DNA from: Phycisphaerae bacterium
GTDB lineage: Bacteria; Planctomycetota; Phycisphaerae; UBA1845
DNA: 12,138 nucleotides
Assembly (NCBI GenBank): GCA_029260155.1
Contig: JAJDDU010000132.1
Coordinates: 1-12,138 of the forward strand
Direction of reading: 5' to 3'
The notes under the pieces were generated by a model. That model was given only the letters and a program-made list of their open reading frames with translations. It ran no database searches and was not told the origin of the DNA. Within the stretch, counting starts at the first letter, position 1; the number at the start of each line of letters is the position of its first letter. Both the position numbers and the translations under genes were made by a program. This document shows, one piece after another, positions 7,971 through 12,138 of the stretch.

Positions 7971-8017
7971 TGGCGAGAACTCGCGCATGAAAATCCATAA
8001 TGTCGACGTGGATAGCA
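7971..8017 (-). repeat. Right terminal inverted repeat of the insertion sequence
   Basis: Read inward on the - strand it begins TGCTATCCACG and ends with the same GCGCGAGTTCTCGCCA block as the left end. It lies 105 bases upstream of the transposase start, so the transposase promoter probably lies between the repeat and the gene. Confidence 0.88.
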
Positions 8018-8031
8018 CGGCACTCACCGCG

Positions 8032-8277
8032 TCACGGCCTTCCGGGTTCAAGGATGTCCTTCAAAATCGTCTCGTACCCTTTCTCGTCGCCCGCCTCGAA
8101 TCCAAGCTGCGTGTATCGGATGACGCCGCCGGCGGACCGACCGGGATACGAGGATCGGAAGCGGATTAAGCGACTGACCGCGAACTCGGAAACGGATTCG
8201 ATTCCACGCCCGCGGCCGCGAGCGATCTTGCCCAGACTGGCGATGCGCCCGTCGGGAAACGGAACGCGCAGCACCAC
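8032..8277 (-). CDS. Possible small hypothetical protein beside the insertion sequence
   Basis: An 81-residue frame starting at GTG 8277 (AAAGG nine bases upstream) and ending in TGA 15 bases outside the insertion sequence. The frame is closed by a stop at 8305-8307 and has no ATG. The protein is basic, with a GRGRG stretch, and its codons have G or C in most third positions like the true genes nearby. It could also be the tail of a broken gene whose upstream part is frameshifted, because adjacent frames are open up to about 8407. No family is recognised and no function is proposed. Confidence 0.3.
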   Translation of the reverse strand: MVLRVPFPDGRIASLGKIARGRGRGIESVSEFAVSRLIRFRSSYPGRSAGGVIRYTQLGFEAGDEKGYETILKDILEPGRP

Positions 8278-8483
8278 AGAGGCGCGCCTTTGCGGCAATA
8301 CAGATCAACGTTCCCGGCGTCCGGAACAACCACTGTAGCCGGTTCCGTCGTCCGATATCACGATCCAGGCTGAAGTGTGCGGGTGTTTGCCAAACCCTCC
8401 GGGACAATCCGCCGATGCCTGTTTAGCGCGTTCACTGTCACTTTCATCCGAGCGAAGTCCCCCTGGCCACGCGGGAAGACAAC
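8278..8483. other. Intergenic stretch upstream of the helix-turn-helix gene
   Basis: No convincing gene is visible. CGGAAC at 8322-8327 and GTTCCG at 8342-8347 form a 6-base inverted repeat with a 14-base loop, which could be a regulator site or RNA hairpin, but chance is a fair explanation in GC-rich DNA. The promoter of the downstream operon should lie here; I see no clear -35/-10 pair. Confidence 0.4.
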
Positions 8484-8741
8484 ATGGCGCTAGACATTCT
8501 CACTGCTGCGGAAGTCGCGAAGCTCTTGCGCGTCTCGCGCGACACGGTGTACACCCTCGCCTCGCGAGGTGAGCTGCCGGGGCGGAGAGTCGGCCGTACG
8601 TGGCGTTTCCCGAAAGACGCTATTGAGAGCTACATCCGCGAACTCGGGGCGGTCGTTGCACATGATGGCAACGTTGCAGGCAATCACGAGGCCAATCGCG
8701 TTATGGACGAAACGGCCACACCAGATGAGGTACGAACATGA
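8484..8741 (+). CDS. Excisionase/MerR-like helix-turn-helix DNA-binding protein
   Basis: An 85-residue protein whose first 55 residues are a typical HTH_17 (excisionase family) winged helix: LTAAEVAKLLRVSRDTVY (helices at about 6-26), then the wing GRRVGRTWRF (33-42) and DAIESYI. The last 30 residues are polar and without a motif. Start: ATG with GGGAAG at 8473-8478. Such proteins bind short DNA sites. Some serve as recombination directionality factors in integrating elements, but many are plain regulators encoded beside signalling genes. No integrase is visible in the window, so a regulatory role for the downstream sensor gene is at least as likely. Its TGA overlaps the start of a 19-codon frame by ATGA, and the large sensor gene follows 52 bases later. 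Confidence 0.88.
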   Translation: MALDILTAAEVAKLLRVSRDTVYTLASRGELPGRRVGRTWRFPKDAIESYIRELGAVVAHDGNVAGNHEANRVMDETATPDEVRT

Positions 8742-8797
8742 TACGCCCGCACGAACCAGCCTCGCCGGCTGATAGGACAGGGGAGGTTCAACGATGA
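8738..8797 (+). CDS. Candidate 19-codon coupled minigene
   Basis: ATG at 8738 overlaps the stop of the helix-turn-helix gene (ATGA, 8738-8741), and its own TGA overlaps the start of the sensor gene (ATGA, 8794-8797). A GAGG ribosome site at 8727-8730 lies seven bases before this ATG, the same spacing as the GGGAGG before the sensor gene. The peptide would be MIRPHEPASPADRTGEVQR. The arrangement would give translational coupling across all three frames. A function for the peptide itself cannot be proposed, and a chance frame of this length is possible. Confidence 0.35.
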   Translation: MIRPHEPASPADRTGEVQR

Positions 8798-11700
8798 ATG
8801 ACGCGATCCATGAGAAGAACCGGCTGATGCAGGCGGCTAAGCACCACAGATCCAGGCACACGATGGTTCTGATCGTTCTCTCTGCGATCGTTGGATGCGT
8901 CGCCTTGATATACGCGCGGGACATCCCGTCGGGTCTGACCGCTGGGAAACGCGGGAACGCGGCGATCAAAATCTTGGACGAAGTGCGCCGGCCGTTCCTC
9001 GATATCTATGGCGCGAGGGCGGTGCTGCTCAATGAGGGTTACAGTGAGACCGTCCGGGCCCAGCTTGAGAACGGTATTGACCAGGGGCAGCGACTCGTCG
9101 CCGATTTCAAGGCGGCCGCAGCGTATAACCCGGCTGTGTCGCGGTGTGTCGGAAAGCTCGCCAACGCCTTTGACGCCTGGATGGAGCGGGAACGGGCCGA
9201 GTTTGACCATGCGGCCGGGATCAGGGGCGCCGACTTCGGCGCGCGGCGCGACGTTGTCGGCCAAGGACTCCTAGCGGTGGCGGCAGGCGGGTTCTCCAAC
9301 ACCATGGCTCTGCTGGGCGATGTAGAAATCCCAATCCACGAAGATATTGATCGAGGAACTCGGGCAGTCAAAGAACTGATCGGGCTGACCGGGGTGCTTG
9401 CGACTGGCGTTCTGTTCATGGTCTTCTTCCACCAGTGGTCGAAGAACAGACTGCTGAAGGCCTTGCTGACCGAGCGCGAGTTGGCCGGCGTCGCACTGCA
9501 AGAAGCTCACGACGAACTCGAAATGCGCGTCGAGCAACGGTCAAAGGAGCTTGCGAAGGCCAACGAGGCATTGCAGGCTGACATCAGCGCCCGCAAGAGA
9601 ATACATGAGCATCTTCGCATCCAGGCCGCCGCGCTCGAGAGCGCGGCCAATGGAATTCTCATCACCGACCGCGAAGGCCGCATCACCTGGTCGAACCCGG
9701 CCTTTTCGCGGATGTGCGGATACGGCCGCGCGGAGCTGATTGGAAAGAACCCGAGCATCCTGAAATCAGGCGAGCAGCCTGGCGAGGTCTACGAGCAGCT
9801 CTGGAGCACGATCCTCGCGGGCGAAAGCTGGAGCGGCGAGCTGATCAATCGCCGCAAAGACGGCAGCCTGTACAGCGAGGAGCAGACCGTCACGCCCGTT
9901 CGCGATGAACGAGGCGAGATCACGCATTTCGTTGCCGTCAAACAGAACGTTACCGAAAGAAAGCAGGCCAAGGCAGCGTTACAGGAAAGCGAGCGGTTCA
10001 ACAGACGACTGGTTGAGTGCAGCAACGACTGCACGAAAGTGCTGGACCTGGAAGGCCGCCTGTTGTTCATCAGCCAGACCGGGCAGAGGCTTCTGGAGAT
10101 CGACGACGTCACACCGCTTCTAAATAAGCCCTGGCCGGACTTCTTCGATGGCGCCGGGAAGGAAGCGGCGCTGGAGGCGGTGGCGTCAGCCCGGAGTGGG
10201 GCCGTTGGAAACTTCCAGGGCTATTGTCCGACGCGTTCGGGCGAGCCGAAGTGGTGGGACATCGTGCTCACAGCGATTCCCGACAGCCACGGTCAAGTTG
10301 AGAAAATCCTTGCTATTTCCCGTGACATCACCGAGCGCAAGCGAGCGGAGGCGGACCTTCATTCGGCAAAAGCGCGTCTTGAGTACCTGCTTGCGTCCAG
10401 CTCCGCGGTCATTTACTCGTGTCAGCCCTCGGGCGAGTATCCCGCGACGTTCATCAGCGAGAACATCCGCTCCCAACTGGGCTACGATGCCGAAGAATGG
10501 CTTTCGGATTCGGGATGCTGGGCAAACGCGATCCACCCCGACGACCGGTCACGCGACGCACGGGTCTGGATTGGCGAAGGCACACAGGCCGCTCAGGCTG
10601 GCGACGCTTCCGCTCTCTGGGGTGTCGGCGCTCCGTTCGCTGACTTCCCAGAATTCCTGGTGGCGATGGAGCGTGGAGGTGTCGCCGCGATGGAAATGCT
10701 CTGCCGCGATCTCAAGAGCGTCGGAACGTATCTCTCTCGCACGATCAGCTATGGTCCCACGCGCCGCGAGGATGGGAGCGTCGTTCCCGAGAGCGCGGTC
10801 GAGTACGAACCGCTTCTTCACAATCTGACGGAGAATGAACGGCGGCAGTACGACCAGATCGCTGACCTGTGGTCGGAGCTTCTGACGGCATTCGAGTCGG
10901 CCGAACAGAACGCCGGCCAGGGACGCAACTCTCACCGATACGCCCAGTTCTACTCGGCCCAGCAACGTTTCTTTTTGCAGCTGATGATGGCCTACACGCT
11001 ACCCGACGTGATTCCGGCCATCGAGAAGGATCTCGGCCAGGGGCGCTCCGTGATCCTGAGTCTCTTCAACACGGGTGAGGCACAGGCGGATCGAAAGGTG
11101 CGTGACGCCCGAGCGCAAGGCATCGAGCTGTCCGAACTGGACGCAACCCCGCGCGAGATGATCGTCCAGCTCATCGAAAAGCAGTTTCCCATTTTCCAGT
11201 ACCGCGAGGAAACGGACCCCGTGACCGGCAACGTAATCAGCGTGCGTGGTGAGGACGCGGCGGGGAACCCGGAGATCAACCGCGAGAACCAGCGGCAGCA
11301 GGAGAAGTTGCTCGACAAGGTCGCCGACCTGGACTTTCCGCAGAATTCGATGGATGCCTTGATTACGCATTTCGGCGTCGGCAACGTGGCCGAGATCAGT
11401 GGCCGCACGCACCGATTCGAGAATGGCAAGTACGTACGGCGGAAGATCCGTGGCGTGTCGCGGCGGCAACTCAACGAGTACGAGACGCGGCTGTTTCAGG
11501 AAGGCAGAAGGCGTCTCGCAGTCATCTCCGGCGCGGGCTCAACCGGTATCAGCGTTCATGCCGACATGGACGCGAAGAACCAGCAGCGCCGCGCTTTCTA
11601 CGCGTTTCAGCTTTCATGGTCAGCCGATCAACAGATGCAGGCCTTTGGCCGTGTGCATCGGTCGAACCAGACTTCAGCGCCGGTCATTCGTCTGGTATTG

Positions 11701-12138
11701 CTCGACTTGGCCGGCCAGAAGCGGCTCGTGAATGCCGTCTCCAAGCGACTGGCCGCCCTGGGCGCGTTGACCAAGGGTGAACGACACTCGCTTTCGAGCG
11801 AACTATTCAGGCCGGAGGACGTTACCGACCCATTCGGCAAGGCTGCGCTGGCCCGGCTGTACCGACAGATCGAAACCGGCCGGCACACGGACGAAGGGTT
11901 GGGCCTGCGCGACCTGGATCGAATGGGCGTGCTGAACAAGGAGAAGACGGCGGTTCGGGATAGCTACGCGAGCAACGTCGAGCAGTTTCTCAACCGCATC
12001 ATGGTGCTGCACGTCGAGAAGCAGAACCGTATCTTCGACCTTTTCTACGAGCGTTACGTGGAGGCGGTGGAGGCAGCCAAGCGACAAGGGGCGTTCGACT
12101 TCGGCATGGAGGAGATTCGCGCCCGCAACCTGCGGAGA
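8794..12138 (+). CDS. Chimeric protein: membrane PAS sensor joined in frame to C-terminal Strawberry-notch-type helicase (3' end outside window)
   Basis: The frame runs 1115 codons from ATG 8794 (GGGAGG seven bases upstream) to the window edge with no stop. Residues 24-40 and about 195-212 are membrane helices flanking a mostly helical extracytoplasmic domain like four-helix-bundle sensors. A coiled coil follows (216-268), then PAS 1 (278-392, ending NVTERKQA), PAS 2 (400-518, ending DITERKRAE) and the front half of a PAS_3 domain (about 528-585), which stops at WANAIHPDDR. From about residue 600 it matches the C-terminal part of Strawberry notch SF2 helicases: LWGVGAPFADF (608-618), FPQNSMDALITHFG, SGAGSTGISVHAD (912-924) and QAFGRVHRSNQ (949-959) with arginines R953 and R956, then LVNAVSKRLAALGALTKGER. 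The helicase Walker A and DEAH-type half is absent, as is any HisKA/HATPase kinase core. As it stands neither kinase nor helicase activity is expected. Real fusion, rearrangement scar and assembly misjoin all remain possible. Confidence 0.85.
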   Translation, partial: MNDAIHEKNRLMQAAKHHRSRHTMVLIVLSAIVGCVALIYARDIPSGLTAGKRGNAAIKILDEVRRPFLDIYGARAVLLNEGYSETVRAQLENGIDQGQRLVADFKAAAAYNPAVSRCVGKLANAFDAWMERERAEFDHAAGIRGADFGARRDVVGQGLLAVAAGGFSNTMALLGDVEIPIHEDIDRGTRAVKELIGLTGVLATGVLFMVFFHQWSKNRLLKALLTERELAGVALQEAHDELEMRVEQRSKELAKANEALQADISARKRIHEHLRIQAAALESAANGILITDREGRITWSNPAFSRMCGYGRAELIGKNPSILKSGEQPGEVYEQLWSTILAGESWSGELINRRKDGSLYSEEQTVTPVRDERGEITHFVAVKQNVTERKQAKAALQESERFNRRLVECSNDCTKVLDLEGRLLFISQTGQRLLEIDDVTPLLNKPWPDFFDGAGKEAALEAVASARSGAVGNFQGYCPTRSGEPKWWDIVLTAIPDSHGQVEKILAISRDITERKRAEADLHSAKARLEYLLASSSAVIYSCQPSGEYPATFISENIRSQLGYDAEEWLSDSGCWANAIHPDDRSRDARVWIGEGTQAAQAGDASALWGVGAPFADFPEFLVAMERGGVAAMEMLCRDLKSVGTYLSRTISYGPTRREDGSVVPESAVEYEPLLHNLTENERRQYDQIADLWSELLTAFESAEQNAGQGRNSHRYAQFYSAQQRFFLQLMMAYTLPDVIPAIEKDLGQGRSVILSLFNTGEAQADRKVRDARAQGIELSELDATPREMIVQLIEKQFPIFQYREETDPVTGNVISVRGEDAAGNPEINRENQRQQEKLLDKVADLDFPQNSMDALITHFGVGNVAEISGRTHRFENGKYVRRKIRGVSRRQLNEYETRLFQEGRRRLAVISGAGSTGISVHADMDAKNQQRRAFYAFQLSWSADQQMQAFGRVHRSNQTSAPVIRLVLLDLAGQKRLVNAVSKRLAALGALTKGERHSLSSELFRPEDVTDPFGKAALARLYRQIETGRHTDEGLGLRDLDRMGVLNKEKTAVRDSYASNVEQFLNRIMVLHVEKQNRIFDLFYERYVEAVEAAKRQGAFDFGMEEIRARNLRR
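10545..10610 (+). other. Junction between PAS sensor and helicase segments
   Basis: Sensor homology ends around the PAS_3 motif HPDDR (residues 581-585) and helicase homology is clear from LWG (residue 608). Residues 586-607 fit neither family well, although the GTQAAQAGDAS part may be a divergent remnant of the helicase segment that normally carries an SAT motif. The frame is kept exactly across the join, and no insertion sequence end or obvious repeat is visible at it. Confidence 0.7.

Larger units (their letters stand above)
6368..8017 (-). mobile_element. Complete insertion sequence with one DDE transposase gene (rve type, IS3/IS481-like)
   Basis: Imperfect inverted repeats of 47 bases at 6368-6414 and 7971-8017 match at 41 of 47 positions by my alignment. 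Both ends begin TGCTAT. They enclose a single intact transposase gene, 105 bases from the right repeat and 165 bases from the left. A possible 4-base duplication CGGC occurs at 6363-6366 and 8018-8021, but the left copy is one base away from the repeat end, so it is not convincing. The element lies between the DUF971 gene and the helix-turn-helix gene and breaks no recognisable gene. The intact reading frame and well-matched ends suggest it is or was recently mobile. Confidence 0.88.

Noticed and set aside
6363..8021. CGGC on both sides as a target site duplication of the insertion sequence
   Set aside because: The left copy is one base away from the repeat end, and a 4-base match in GC-rich DNA is expected by chance; noted only as a possibility.
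10148..10828. 226-codon + strand frame overlapping the sensor/helicase gene
   Set aside because: Arginine- and serine-rich shadow; the frame beginning at 8794 carries the PAS and helicase motifs over the same DNA.

Overview
The window is GC-rich bacterial DNA. Its large hybrid sensor kinases, a DUF971 gene, a small zinc-ribbon gene and a one-ORF rve-type insertion sequence fit a planctomycete-like or deltaproteobacterial-like environmental bacterium. No rRNA or other taxonomic marker is present, so this is inference only.

Left (1-4060, + strand): the 3' part of a hybrid histidine kinase gene (PAS-PAS-HisKA-HATPase-REC-REC-HPt). Fifteen bases later comes a response regulator with a complete HD-GYP domain. 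Together they look like a multistep phosphorelay ending in cyclic-di-GMP hydrolysis. A perfect run of 14 GAA codons sits inside one PAS domain of the kinase.

Middle (4061-6190): five small genes on both strands: a thioredoxin-like [2Fe-2S] ferredoxin (-), a TPR-like protein (+), a zinc-ribbon protein (-), a DCC/DUF393 thiol-disulfide protein (-) and a DUF971 protein (+). Four of the five carry cysteine motifs for Fe-S, zinc or thiol chemistry. The TPR and zinc-ribbon genes converge and overlap at their stop codons. The DUF393 and DUF971 genes diverge from a 54-base spacer.

Insertion sequence (6368-8017): a 1650-base element with 47-base imperfect terminal inverted repeats (41/47 matching) around one intact 428-residue DDE transposase gene on the - strand. 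Next to it is a 466-base stretch with only one doubtful small reading frame.

Right (8484 to the end, + strand): an excisionase-type helix-turn-helix gene, a possible 19-codon minigene that overlaps both neighbours by ATGA, then one reading frame that stays open from 8794 to the window edge (1115 codons). Its first ~585 residues are a two-TM sensor with two complete PAS domains and a third cut in half. Its remaining ~525 residues are the C-terminal part of a Strawberry-notch-type superfamily 2 helicase, without the Walker A/B half. There is no histidine kinase core. This in-frame sensor/helicase join near 10550-10610 is the most striking thing in the window. It is either a real gene fusion or recombination scar, or an assembly misjoin; the sequence alone cannot decide which.
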